Assembly: GCF_020177595.1 (NCBI RefSeq)
Contig: NZ_JAHTBL010000011.1
Location: 1-64,000 of the forward strand
DNA from: Cognatishimia sp. MH4019
GTDB taxonomy: Bacteria; Pseudomonadota; Alphaproteobacteria; Rhodobacterales; Rhodobacteraceae
Reading direction: 5' to 3'
Length of the DNA: 64,000 bases
Shown here: piece after piece, positions 8,347 to 17,130 of the stretch
How positions within the stretch are numbered: the stretch's first letter is position 1
Layout: each line of letters starts with the position of its first letter
Made by a program: the position numbers and the translations under genes
Notes under the pieces: model-generated
Database searches by the model: none
The model's input: the letters and a program-made list of their open reading frames with translations, nothing else
Told to the model about the DNA's origin: nothing

Positions 8347-9651
8347 TTAACTTTCGTTCAGACGATCAAGGCGGGCGCGGACAGACAGGCCGTGCGCCTC
8401 AAGGCTTTCAGAGGATGCCAGACGTTCAGCCGCCGGACCAATGGCGCGCAGGGACGCAGGGGTCATTTTTGCCAGCGTCGTGCGTTTCATGAAATCAAGC
8501 ACTGACAACCCGCTGGAAAAGCGCGCAGAGCGGGCGGTGGGCAGGACGTGGTTGGGGCCGCCGATATAGTCGCCAATGGCTTCGGGCGTCCACGCGCCAA
8601 GGAAAATAGCGCCTGCATGGGTAATCTTGGCAGATAGCGCGTCGGGGTCTTCGACGCACAGTTCCAGATGTTCAGGCGCGATGCGGTCGGAAAGTTGTGC
8701 GGCCTCATCAAGGTCCTGCACCACGATCACCGCGCCGTAATCGCGCCAGCTGGGGCCTGCGATATTGCGGCGCTCCAATGTTTCGAGCTGTGCCTCGACC
8801 GACGCGGCAACGGCTTGACCGAACGCGGCGTCATCGGTGATGAGCAACGATTGCGCGCTTTCGTCATGCTCGGCTTGGCTGAGCAGATCCGTCGCGATCC
8901 AGTCGGGGTCATTGTGCTTGTCCGCGATCACCAGGATCTCGGACGGGCCGGCAATCATGTCGATGCCCACCTTGCCGAAGACCCGGCGTTTCGCAGCAGC
9001 GACATAGGCGTTACCCGGCCCGGTGATCTTGTCGACGGGCGCGATCGTCTTGGTGCCGTAAGCCAGTGCTGCGATCGCCTGTGCGCCGCCGATGCGGTAA
9101 ATCTCGTCCACGCCTGCGATTTTCGCAGCCATAAGCACCAGCGGGTTCACGACGCCATCGGGTGTTGGCACGCAAATCGCCAAACGCTCGACACCGGCCA
9201 CTTTCGCCGGAATGGCGTTCATCAGGACCGAAGACGGATAGCTCGCAAGCCCGCCCGGCACGTAGAGCCCTGCGGCAGACACAGGCGTCCAGCGCCAGCC
9301 CAAAGTCGCGCCGGTGTCGTCTTCCCAGCTTTCATCGCTGGGCTTCTGGCGCGCGTGATAGGCGCGGATACGCTCTGCCGCCAGTTCCAGCGCCGCGCGA
9401 TCCTGCGCATCGACGCGCGCGCATTCGGCGTCAATTTCCTCTGCCGTAAAGTGCAACTCCGGTGCCGTGATCTTTAGCCGATCAAACCGCGCTGTCAGCT
9501 CCAGCACTGCCGCATCGCCGCGCGCGCGCACATCTGCAATGATCGCGGCGACGGTGTCGTCCACGTCGGGGCTGTCTTCGCGCTTGGCGGTCAGAAGCGC
9601 CGCGAAGGCGGTCTCGAAATCGGCGTCCGAGCTGTTGAGAAATACGGGCAT
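8347..9651 (-). CDS. hisD: Histidinol dehydrogenase
   Basis: A 434-residue zinc enzyme that oxidises L-histidinol to L-histidine with two NAD+ in the last steps of histidine synthesis. Family signatures are visible: GPGNAYVAAAKR for NAD binding, GPSEILVIAD, the zinc/substrate motif QAEHDESAQS, and GPNHVLPT. The length is standard for HisD. It is the only his gene here; the rest of the pathway is elsewhere. It starts at ATG 24 bases after the DUF2948 gene. Confidence 0.97.
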   Translation of the reverse strand: MPVFLNSSDADFETAFAALLTAKREDSPDVDDTVAAIIADVRARGDAAVLELTARFDRLKITAPELHFTAEEIDAECARVDAQDRAALELAAERIRAYHARQKPSDESWEDDTGATLGWRWTPVSAAGLYVPGGLASYPSSVLMNAIPAKVAGVERLAICVPTPDGVVNPLVLMAAKIAGVDEIYRIGGAQAIAALAYGTKTIAPVDKITGPGNAYVAAAKRRVFGKVGIDMIAGPSEILVIADKHNDPDWIATDLLSQAEHDESAQSLLITDDAAFGQAVAASVEAQLETLERRNIAGPSWRDYGAVIVVQDLDEAAQLSDRIAPEHLELCVEDPDALSAKITHAGAIFLGAWTPEAIGDYIGGPNHVLPTARSARFSSGLSVLDFMKRTTLAKMTPASLRAIGPAAERLASSESLEAHGLSVRARLDRLNES

Positions 9652-9675
9652 GGCCCCTCCGGTCAGTCTGTCAGG

Positions 9676-10158
9676 TCAGGCGTCGGGGTGGCCCGGAGCC
9701 TGCTTAGAGGGCGCCACATAAGGCCGTGTGACATCTTTCAAGACCACGTTGAGGCTTTCGACCTCAAGCCCGATGGCCCCGTCGCCTGCGAGGGTCAGTT
9801 CCAGCCGCCCGGTGCCGTCATCGCCGGGCGTGAAGGTCAGCGCGAGGATCGACAGGATCGTGTCGGCATCGCCCTTGGTGACGCCTTGGCTTTGCACCTT
9901 CGCCACGTCCTCGATCAGCAGCACCGCTTGGACACGCTCAAAGTCGCGCCCGCGCCGTTCGGCTTGCGGCACGTCTTCCCAGCGAAACCGGTTCAGCAGA
10001 ATGGCAAAGCGGCGATCTGCGGCGAGCCATTTGATCTCGGACGCGGGAAACACCGCGTCTTGCGCCAAGGACGAGATGACCTGCAGGTCTTCCACATCCG
10101 CCGCCATGAGCCGCAGCGGGCGTTCACCGCCCTCTTCAAAGGTTGCGTCTTGGGTCAT
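9676..10158 (-). CDS. DUF2948 family protein
   Basis: A 160-residue protein matching DUF2948: it opens with [26 protein letters not shown], contains [13 protein letters not shown], and has the central [14 protein letters not shown]. The function is unknown. It overlaps murA by four bases (ATGA) and precedes hisD, an order conserved in Rhodobacterales. No signal peptide or membrane segment is visible. The tail is short and proline-rich. Confidence 0.88.
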   Translation of the reverse strand: MTQDATFEEGGERPLRLMAADVEDLQVISSLAQDAVFPASEIKWLAADRRFAILLNRFRWEDVPQAERRGRDFERVQAVLLIEDVAKVQSQGVTKGDADTILSILALTFTPGDDGTGRLELTLAGDGAIGLEVESLNVVLKDVTRPYVAPSKQAPGHPDA

Positions 10159-11423
10159 TGTCCCTTGATCCGTTCGATTTGAGCACCGCAGGCACCCAGT
10201 TTTTCCTCAACCCGCTCGTAGCCGCGATCCAGATGGTAAACGCGGTTCACAACCGTCTCCCCTTCTGCTGCAAGCCCTGCAAGGATCAGCGAGACCGAGG
10301 CTCGCAGGTCAGTTGCCATCACCGGCGCGCCTTTGAGGCGGTCGACACCGGTCACCGTGGCCGTGCCGCCTTGCACGTCAATCTGCGCGCCCATGCGGAT
10401 CAGTTCGGGTGCATGCATGAAACGGTTCTCGAAGATCTTTTCCTCCAGCACCGATGTGCCCTCCGCCGTGCAGAGCAGCGCCATCATCTGCGCTTGCAGG
10501 TCGGTCGGAAAGCCGGGGAACGGTTCGGTCGTGACATCTACCGCGCGCACGCGGCCGTTCTTTTGCGACACCTTCAGGCCTTTCGCGGTTTCCTCAACGG
10601 AAATGCCTGCTGCATCGAGCTTTTCGCAAAACGCGCCAAGCAGGTTGATCTTGCCGCCCAGACACGTGACTTCACCGCCGCAAATCGCAGGCGCAAGCAT
10701 GTAGGTGCCCAGCTCGATCCGGTCGGTTACAACCGGATGGGTCGCGCCATGCAGGCGGTCAACGCCCTGAATGGTGATCTCAGAGGTGCCCTCGCCCTCG
10801 ATCTGAGCGCCCATCTTGCGCAAGCACTGTGCCAGATCGACAATCTCAGGCTCCCGTGCGGCGTTCTTCAGAACCGTCGTGCCTTTGGCCAGTGTCGCCG
10901 CCATCAACGCGTTCTCAGTCGCGCCCACGGTAACAAACGGGAACTCCACCACGCCCCCTTTCAGACCGCCCTGCGCCTTGGCATGCACATAGCCGTCTTT
11001 CAGCTCTAGCTTGGCCCCCATGGCTTCCAGCGCCTTGAGGTGCAAATCCACAGGCCGCGCGCCAATTGCGCAGCCACCGGGCAGCGACACAATCGCATGC
11101 CCGTCCCGCGCCAGCATCGGCCCCAGCACGAGGATCGACGCGCGCATCTTGCGCACGATGTCATAATCGGCAGTGTGGTTGTCGATATTGTGCGAGGACA
11201 TCGCCAGAACCTGCCCGTCCTGCATCGAGGTCACTTCCGCCCCAAGCGACTGCAACAAGGCCGTCATGGTCTTGATATCGCTGAGCCGTGGCGCATTCGT
11301 CAGCGTCAACGGCTCTTCGCTCAGCAAGGTCGCAGGCATCAGCGTCAGACAGGCATTCTTGGCCCCCGCGATGGGAATATCCCCGTTCAGCGGGCCATTT
11401 CCCGTCACCACAATCGAATCCAT
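10155..11423 (-). CDS. murA: UDP-N-acetylglucosamine 1-carboxyvinyltransferase
   Basis: A 422-residue enzyme for the first committed step of peptidoglycan synthesis, transfer of enolpyruvate from PEP to UDP-GlcNAc. The conserved lysine is in GAKNACLTL (K22) and the fosfomycin-reactive cysteine is in [15 protein letters not shown] (C118), so the enzyme should be fosfomycin-sensitive at this residue. Length and EPSP-synthase-like fold match. The small basic protein gene ends directly before its ATG, so the two are likely co-transcribed. Confidence 0.97.
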   Translation of the reverse strand: MDSIVVTGNGPLNGDIPIAGAKNACLTLMPATLLSEEPLTLTNAPRLSDIKTMTALLQSLGAEVTSMQDGQVLAMSSHNIDNHTADYDIVRKMRASILVLGPMLARDGHAIVSLPGGCAIGARPVDLHLKALEAMGAKLELKDGYVHAKAQGGLKGGVVEFPFVTVGATENALMAATLAKGTTVLKNAAREPEIVDLAQCLRKMGAQIEGEGTSEITIQGVDRLHGATHPVVTDRIELGTYMLAPAICGGEVTCLGGKINLLGAFCEKLDAAGISVEETAKGLKVSQKNGRVRAVDVTTEPFPGFPTDLQAQMMALLCTAEGTSVLEEKIFENRFMHAPELIRMGAQIDVQGGTATVTGVDRLKGAPVMATDLRASVSLILAGLAAEGETVVNRVYHLDRGYERVEEKLGACGAQIERIKGQ

Positions 11424-11582
11424 CTAGCTGCCCTTTTCGCCTGTCTCGTCTTTATCCGAAGCTGCCCTGGCCCGCGCCTGCGCTTTGCGTCGCGCCATAT
11501 TCGCCTTGAGCGCCGCTTTGAGCCTGTCTTCGCGGGTTTCGGCGGGTTTCTTAGGTGTAGACTTGTCGGATTTCCGCTCCAT
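11424..11582 (-). CDS. Small basic hypothetical protein upstream of murA
   Basis: A 52-residue frame ending in TAG immediately before the murA ATG. It starts MERKSDKSTPKKPAETRE, continues with an arginine/alanine-rich helix (LKANMARRKAQARARAA), and ends in an acidic DKDETGEKG tail. The tight junction with murA and the protein-like composition argue for a real gene; similar short basic proteins precede murA in related genomes as far as I recall. No RBS is obvious. Its function is unknown. Confidence 0.6.
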   Translation of the reverse strand: MERKSDKSTPKKPAETREDRLKAALKANMARRKAQARARAASDKDETGEKGS

Positions 11583-11666
11583 GAAGGGTCTTTATCGCAA
11601 GGCTCAATCGGGGTCCAGATTGCGCTTGCACCAATTGCGCGAAGACGCTAATCAGCCGCCCACGGC

Positions 11667-11741
11667 GCTGTGGTAGCTCAGTGGTAGAGCACACCCTTGG
11701 TAAGGGTGAGGTCGAGAGTTCAATCCTCTCTCACAGCACCA
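11667..11741 (+). tRNA. tRNA-Thr (GGT)
   Basis: Complete cloverleaf. The acceptor stem is GCTGTGG/TCACAGC with discriminator A and encoded CCA, the anticodon arm is CACCC-TTGGTAA-GGGTG (anticodon GGT), and the T-arm contains GAGAGTTCAATCCTCTC. A partial copy of its 3' end lies downstream. Confidence 0.97.
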
Positions 11742-11823
11742 TCCCTTCCTCTTCCAGCTTTGCTGTAGCTCCTCGGCTGGCGTTCGGTCTCGACTGTCGC
11801 GTTTGGCTGCGCCAAGCCTCTGA

Positions 11824-11857
11824 GTCGAGAGTTCAATCCTCGCTCACAGCACCATCC
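11824..11857 (+). repeat. Partial duplicate of the tRNA-Thr 3' end
   Basis: A 34-bp stretch identical, except for one base, to 11711-11744, covering the T-arm, the acceptor 3' strand, CCA and three bases beyond. The two copies are direct repeats offset by 113 bp. The intervening sequence has no gene. This is the form of an att scar left after loss of an element that integrated at the tRNA. Confidence 0.8.
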
Positions 11858-11880
11858 TCCTCCCCATGGCCCAAAAGTCT

Positions 11881-12411
11881 TCAGCCCTCCGGCTCAAGCC
11901 AGCCTTGGTAATGCACGATCAGCGCGCCTGTCACCGGAGCTTCGATGCGCACGTCAAAAACAAAACGTCCGTCACGTTCAGTTTCCAACGCGATGGAGCG
12001 CGGCAGGAACGCCGCAGGCAAGGGCAGCCAGCCCAGCCGCGCGCCCGTCACGGGGAAATGCAGCGCATCCTTGCGGATGAAAAGGCCAATGCGAAACGTG
12101 ATCCAGCCAAACCGCTCGGTCATCTGACCGTCCTTGATGCGCAAGGTGGACCGGAACGCCGCGCCATCGAAGATACGTTCCCATTCTTCTGTCGCGCCGA
12201 CCCGGCGCATCGTCACCTGCACTGGTGCGTTGTCATTGGCTTTGGGAAAGCGAAACAGCCGCGCGATCAAGCGCGCCGTTAGCCGAGTTCCGCGCGTAAT
12301 CCGTGCATATCCGCGATAGCGGTGCACGTCCCGCAGATCATGTGCCGCGCGCACTGACGTGGGCAGAGTGACGTAGGATGCCCCCAGAACCTGCGCGAAA
12401 AGCGGCGTCAT
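11881..12411 (-). CDS. DUF4166 domain-containing protein
   Basis: A 176-residue protein fitting DUF4166: it begins TPLFAQVLGASYVTLPTSVRAAHD, contains WERIFDGAAFRSTL, and ends VIVHYQGWLEPEG-like (LIVHYQGWLEP). The family is of unknown function and is often fused to or next to DCC-family or saccharopine dehydrogenase-like proteins. Here its ATG overlaps the stop of the DCC-family gene by four bases, so the two are translated as a pair. No signal peptide is seen. Confidence 0.88.
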   Translation of the reverse strand: MTPLFAQVLGASYVTLPTSVRAAHDLRDVHRYRGYARITRGTRLTARLIARLFRFPKANDNAPVQVTMRRVGATEEWERIFDGAAFRSTLRIKDGQMTERFGWITFRIGLFIRKDALHFPVTGARLGWLPLPAAFLPRSIALETERDGRFVFDVRIEAPVTGALIVHYQGWLEPEG

Positions 12412-12857
12412 CCGACCAACCGCGCGCGCAAACTGTCGCTTGGCAGATCACACATCCGTCTACGTCCAAAGAGCCGGTAGCGATTGCGCGCGATCCAACT
12501 GTAAAGCCCGGAACGCAAGGGCCGCGGCAACACCTGCAGGAGGCGCAGCGCATGGCCTATTCCGCCAGTGCGCCGTCCCAAGCGGATCATCGCATCAAAG
12601 CCGTCATGGGCCACCCCATCCTCGATAAAAAGCCAACTGTCAGGTGCAGTCGCACGGAGCCCGTAATGCGCAAGCAACGCGCGTCCCAGCGCTGTCTCGA
12701 TCGTTGCGATCCGGATCTCTTTGGCATGGTCCAACCGGTCGATCATCCGCGCGCCAAAGGCACATAGCGCGCAATCCCCATCCATCACAGCCAGCGGGGC
12801 GCGCCAGTCAAAGTCCGGCACAGACGGGTCGTCGAGGAAGGAATAGGGCTGTCTCAT
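12408..12857 (-). CDS. DCC-family thiol-disulfide oxidoreductase-like protein (DUF393)
   Basis: A 149-residue protein with the family signature MDGDCALCAFGARMIDRLD, where DGxCxxC resembles a thioredoxin-type redox pair, and a C-terminal YSWIARNRYRLFGRR typical of DUF393. It is predicted to handle thiol-disulfide exchange, but the substrate is unknown. It is coupled by a four-base overlap to the DUF4166 gene that follows. The C-terminus keeps a CDLP motif, as many members do. Confidence 0.88.
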   Translation of the reverse strand: MRQPYSFLDDPSVPDFDWRAPLAVMDGDCALCAFGARMIDRLDHAKEIRIATIETALGRALLAHYGLRATAPDSWLFIEDGVAHDGFDAMIRLGRRTGGIGHALRLLQVLPRPLRSGLYSWIARNRYRLFGRRRMCDLPSDSLRARLVG

Positions 12858-12908
12858 GGGATGTCACTTAGTGCGCGACGGCCCATCCGACCATTGCAAA
12901 TGATGCGG

Positions 12909-14789
12909 CTATGCAGCCCAGTCCCAAGGCCGTGTAAAGCTGCCCAGCGCGTCACCCACAGCGGCGTCATCCACGTCGCCTGTCTTCTCCAGATAGGCTA
13001 CCAACCCGCGTTTCTTGTCTTCGATCACTTGCGAGACACGCGCGTTCAAACCCGCATCAGCCAGCGTCGCATCATAGACGCGGGTAATGGCACGTTTGCG
13101 CAGATCGGGTTTGAAGACCTTGCCAACGGCCGTTTTCGGCAATTCATCCAGAACTTCGATATGGCGCGGCAAGGCGGCGCGTTCGTGGATATGGTCTTCG
13201 GCATAGGCCTTTAAATCGGCCGGCGTGACCGACGCCCCGGCCACCAGTTCAACGTAAGCACATGGGATTTCGCCTGCATAGGCATCCGGCTGACCGATGG
13301 CACCGACCATGGCGACAGCGTCATGCCCGGCCAGCGCCTCTTCGATCTCGGCAGGATCAATATTGTGGCCCCCGCGAATGATCAGATCCTTGGCGCGACC
13401 GGTGATGAAGATATAGCCATCCGCATCAATGCGCCCCAGATCGCCTGTGCGCAGGAAGACGCCTTTGTGAAAGAGATCCTTGTTCTTGGCCGCTTCGGTA
13501 TAGGTCGAGCCTTCGTAGACCCCCGGATTGTCGATACAAATCTCGCCAATTTCATCAACGCCGCATTCGACAGGGCCATCAGGCGTGTCGTTCAGGATTT
13601 TGACAGTGGTATGGGGAAAGGCAAAGCCGACAGAGCCGATCTTCTTGTCGCCCGACGGCGGGTTGCACGACACCAGACACGTCGCCTCGGTCAGCCCGTA
13701 CCCTTCGACAACGCTGACACCTGTTGCCTCTTCAAAACGCCGGAAAAGCTCAAGCGGCAGCGGGGCCGAGCCGGAAAACGCTGTTTGAAGGCTGTCTACA
13801 TTTGCATCGACCGGGCGCTGCATCAAAGCAGCCATTGCGGTCGGCACGGTGATCATGAACGTAACCTGCCAACGCTCGATCAGCTTCCAGAAATTGTCGA
13901 ACACACCATCCCCGCGATAGCCTGCAGGGGTTGGGAAGACGACATGCCCCCCCGAAGCGATCATGCTCATCAGGATGGGATGGCAGGCAAACACGTGAAA
14001 TAGCGGCAGCGGGCAAAGCACCACGTCCTTCTCGGTAAAAAGCAGCCTATGCCCGATCCAGCCGTTATAGATCATGCCGGAATACTTGTGCTGCGCAACC
14101 TTGGGCATGCCCGTGGTGCCGCCGGTATGGAAATATGCAGCAACCCGGTCCCCGGCGCTATCTGCAAAATCAAGTGTCTTGCTTTGCCGGTCCACCGCCT
14201 TGGTGAAATCATGCACTTTGGCCTTATGTGTCACGGGGTTCTTGGGCCGGATAAGCGGCACGATGAACTTCTTCAACCCGGTGAGATAGCGCAGCAGATC
14301 CACCTCGATCACATGCTCGACATCGGGCGCAAGCGCGACGGCCTTGGCCGCTTTCTGTGCTACGTCCGTCTTGGGAAACGCCTTGAGCGTCACCAGGACC
14401 TTCGCCTTGGTTTCCCGCAGGATGGAGCCGATCTGCTCAGCCTCCAGCAGCGGATTGATCGGATTTACGATCCCCGCAATCATGCCCCCGATCAGGGTGC
14501 AGACGGTTTCATTCGCGTTTGGCAAAAGGTAGGCCACCGTATCGCCCTCACCCACGCCGAGACTGCGAAAGAGGTTGGCGCATTGCACGGATCGCGCGTG
14601 AAACTCGGTCCATGTCAGGGTCTCTGCCGGGTCAGAGGCACCCGACATCAGCTGGAATGTGACGGCCGGACGCGCACCATGGGCGTCCTTGGTGGCGGTC
14701 ATGAACTGATACATCGTGGCGGGCACATCGCGTGCCTCCCACGGCATTTCAGCTTCAATCGCGTTCAGGTCCTCGCGCGATGTAAACAT
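12909..14789 (-). CDS. Acyl-CoA synthetase (AMP-forming)
   Basis: A 626-residue ANL-superfamily ligase that activates a carboxylic acid through an acyl-adenylate to an acyl-CoA. The AMP-binding P-loop is HTGGTTGMPKVAQHKY, the A5 motif is EGYGLTEAT, the hinge is FLRTGDLGRID, and the catalytic lysine is in LPKTAVGKVFK. It has a long N-terminal region of about 60 residues before the domain. GGGAGGAG sits seven bases before the ATG, supporting this start. The substrate cannot be read from the sequence; fatty or aryl acids are possible. It is not in the beta-oxidation operon further along. Confidence 0.9.
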   Translation of the reverse strand: MFTSREDLNAIEAEMPWEARDVPATMYQFMTATKDAHGARPAVTFQLMSGASDPAETLTWTEFHARSVQCANLFRSLGVGEGDTVAYLLPNANETVCTLIGGMIAGIVNPINPLLEAEQIGSILRETKAKVLVTLKAFPKTDVAQKAAKAVALAPDVEHVIEVDLLRYLTGLKKFIVPLIRPKNPVTHKAKVHDFTKAVDRQSKTLDFADSAGDRVAAYFHTGGTTGMPKVAQHKYSGMIYNGWIGHRLLFTEKDVVLCPLPLFHVFACHPILMSMIASGGHVVFPTPAGYRGDGVFDNFWKLIERWQVTFMITVPTAMAALMQRPVDANVDSLQTAFSGSAPLPLELFRRFEEATGVSVVEGYGLTEATCLVSCNPPSGDKKIGSVGFAFPHTTVKILNDTPDGPVECGVDEIGEICIDNPGVYEGSTYTEAAKNKDLFHKGVFLRTGDLGRIDADGYIFITGRAKDLIIRGGHNIDPAEIEEALAGHDAVAMVGAIGQPDAYAGEIPCAYVELVAGASVTPADLKAYAEDHIHERAALPRHIEVLDELPKTAVGKVFKPDLRKRAITRVYDATLADAGLNARVSQVIEDKKRGLVAYLEKTGDVDDAAVGDALGSFTRPWDWAA

Positions 14790-14894
14790 CCCAATTCTCC
14801 TCCCTATGCCCTTTTCGGGCCTTGTTGGTCAGAAGGTGCAGGTTGAAGCCCGCGCGCGCAACCCGTGACGCTGCGAAAAAGGACGCCGGGGAAA

Positions 14895-14985
14895 AGGTAT
14901 TTGAAGACAAAAGAAGCGATCCTCGCGTAAAGGACCGAATTAAGGTTAACGCGCCGCGGCCCCTTTCTTTTGTCTTTAAATACCT
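14895..14985. repeat. REP-like palindromic intergenic element, copy A
   Basis: A 21-bp left arm (14895-14915, beginning AGGTATTT and containing GACAAAAGAA) is matched in inverted orientation by 14965-14985 with one mismatch. The centre holds ATTAAGGTTAACGCG. The same arms and core occur at 29472-29540. The remainder of this 228-base intergenic gap shows no gene. Confidence 0.8.
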
Positions 14986-15017
14986 GAAAACCCGGCCCCA
15001 GCAGAAAGCGAGATCGC

Positions 15018-16811
15018 TTATTCGGCAGCCATACCTTCGGTGAACTGCAACCGGGCCAGGCGCGCATAAAGCCCGCCTTGTGCGACCAATTCATCATGCG
15101 TGCCAGTGGCCACAATGCGCCCGTCATCAAAGACAATAATGCGGTCTGCGGTTTTCACAGTGGCCAGACGATGCGCCACAACCAGCGTCGTGCGGTCTTG
15201 CGACAACCGTTCGACCGCGGCTTGCACAGCGGCTTCGCTTTCGGCATCCAACGCGCTTGTCGCCTCGTCCAACAGCAGCACCGGGGCGTCGCGCAGGATC
15301 GCACGGGCGATCGCGATGCGCTGTTTTTGCCCACCCGACAACATCACCCCGCGCTCGCCGACAAACGTGTCATAGCCATCGGGCAGCGCGGTAAGGAAAT
15401 CATGGGCGGCAGCGGCCTTGGCAGCCTCTTCAATCTCGGCATCTGTTGCATCGGGTCGGCCAAAACGGATGTTGGCGCGGGCTGTATCGCCGAAGATGAT
15501 CGGCTCTTGCGGCACCAGCGCGATGGACTGTCGGAACTCGGTCCGGGCGAGGTCTTTCAGATCAAGCCCCCCCAGAGTGATCTTGCCCGATTGCGGATCA
15601 AAAAAGCGCAGCAGCAATTGCGTGACCGTCGATTTGCCCGCGCCAGAGGGGCCAACCAAGGCCACGGTTTCACCTGCTGCAACCGTGAAAGACACGTGAT
15701 CCAGAGCCGCTTGTTCAGGCCGTGCCGGGTAGCTGAACGTCACATCATCAAAGACGATCTCGGTCGCCGCTTCGCGCGGCAGCGATTTGGGCGTCGCGGG
15801 GTCTTGCACGGAATCCACGGCGGCCAGCAACTCCATCAACCGTTCGGTTGCGCCGGCAGCGCGCTGCAGTTCGGACCACAGTTCGGACAAGGCCGCGGTC
15901 GAGCTGGCGACGATGCCTGCATAGAACAGGAATTGCACCAATTCACCGGCGGTCATTGCATCGCTGCGCACGTCGCGCGCGCCGATCCACAACACGCCCA
16001 GAATACCGGAAAACACCACGAAGATGATGATCATCGTGATCAGCGCGCGCACCGAGATGCGTTTTTTGGCGGATGAATAGCTGTCTTCGGTGATCTGTGC
16101 GAATTGCGCGCGGCTGGGGCTTTCATGGGTAAAGGCCTGTACGGTTTGCACCGCCTGCAGCGCCTCGGAGGCGTTGGCCGACGAGTTTGCGACCAGGTCC
16201 TGGTTTTCGCGGCTCAACACGCGCAAGCGACGGCCCAAGAACAGGATCGGCAGAATGATCACCGGCACGATCAGCAGCACCAGACCGGTCAGCTTGGCCG
16301 ACGTCCACAACATCAAGGCCAGACCGCCAAAGAACAAAAGGATATTGCGCAGGAACCACGAGACCGAGGACGACACAACCGTGAGGATCAGCGTGGTATC
16401 CGTGGTAATGCGCGAGAGCACCTCGCCCGTCATCAGACGTTCGTAATAGGCCGGGCTCATCGCGATCATCCGGTCAAAGACCGCCTTTCGGATGTCTGCC
16501 ACAACCCGTTCGCCCAGCCGGGTGACGATGTAGTACCGCAGGGCTGTCCCAAGGGCGAAGACAGCAGCAATGCCAATCGCACCCAGAAAATACGTATCGA
16601 GGATTTCAACGTCGCCCGCGCCAAACCCGTCCACAACGCGGCGCGCGGCAATGGGCAGGACAAGGGACACACCCGCTGTCAGAAGCAGCGCCATGACCGC
16701 AAGGACCAGATATCTGCGATACGGCGTGAAAAAGGGCAGCAGGTTCTTGAGAATACCGACTTTCTTCGAACTTGCGCGCTCTTCGCTGTCGGTCTTTGGT
16801 TGTTTCGCCAC
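15018..16811 (-). CDS. ABC transporter, fused permease and ATPase half-transporter
   Basis: A 597-residue type-I exporter half-transporter of the MsbA/LmrA kind. The N-terminal membrane domain has about six helices (first near YLVLAVMALLLTAGVSLVLP), followed by an ATPase domain with Walker A VGPSGAGKST near 387, signature LSGGQKQR near 494, Walker B VLLLDEATSALD and the H-loop VVAHRLAT. It should dimerise to export a lipid, peptide or drug; the substrate is unknown. The start is GTG, and no partner gene is nearby. The first 20 residues are charged and cytoplasmic. Confidence 0.93.
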   Translation of the reverse strand: MAKQPKTDSEERASSKKVGILKNLLPFFTPYRRYLVLAVMALLLTAGVSLVLPIAARRVVDGFGAGDVEILDTYFLGAIGIAAVFALGTALRYYIVTRLGERVVADIRKAVFDRMIAMSPAYYERLMTGEVLSRITTDTTLILTVVSSSVSWFLRNILLFFGGLALMLWTSAKLTGLVLLIVPVIILPILFLGRRLRVLSRENQDLVANSSANASEALQAVQTVQAFTHESPSRAQFAQITEDSYSSAKKRISVRALITMIIIFVVFSGILGVLWIGARDVRSDAMTAGELVQFLFYAGIVASSTAALSELWSELQRAAGATERLMELLAAVDSVQDPATPKSLPREAATEIVFDDVTFSYPARPEQAALDHVSFTVAAGETVALVGPSGAGKSTVTQLLLRFFDPQSGKITLGGLDLKDLARTEFRQSIALVPQEPIIFGDTARANIRFGRPDATDAEIEEAAKAAAAHDFLTALPDGYDTFVGERGVMLSGGQKQRIAIARAILRDAPVLLLDEATSALDAESEAAVQAAVERLSQDRTTLVVAHRLATVKTADRIIVFDDGRIVATGTHDELVAQGGLYARLARLQFTEGMAAE

Positions 16812-16895
16812 GGATCATCCCTGTTTCGTTGGTCCGCCGAAAATGTCGGCTTTCGCGGTCGGGGGTCAAGGGACGCACTGACGCGGTCTGCTTAT

Positions 16896-16969
16896 TGGAG
16901 CGGGTAGCGGGAATCGAACCCGCACCTTAAGCTTGGAAGGCTCTTATGATACCATTTCACCATACCCGC
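16896..16969 (-). tRNA. tRNA-Gly (TCC)
   Basis: Minus-strand cloverleaf with acceptor GCGGGTA/TACCCGC, discriminator T and encoded CCA. The anticodon loop is CTTCCAA (anticodon TCC) and the T-arm is GCGGGTTCGATTCCCGC. The anticodon stem AGAGC/GCTTA is weak, with one G-T and one A-A pair at its base. Confidence 0.95.
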
Positions 16970-17130
16970 TCGTCAGATCAGCGAGGTATGACATCGCCTT
17001 CGGGGCGTCAAGACAGGACACCGCGCAAGCCTTCATAATTCTGCCGTTTTGTTTTGGTTTTCGTTGCCTCGTGACGCGTTCGCCCCTAGATTGGCGCCCA
17101 AAGATGTCACGCTAAGATGACGGGTAGGTA

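Noticed and set aside
12847-12908. Very short hydrophobic frame on the minus strand (ending SFAMVGWAVAH)
   Set aside because: Only about 20 residues, no ATG or RBS; suggestive of a membrane peptide but too weak.
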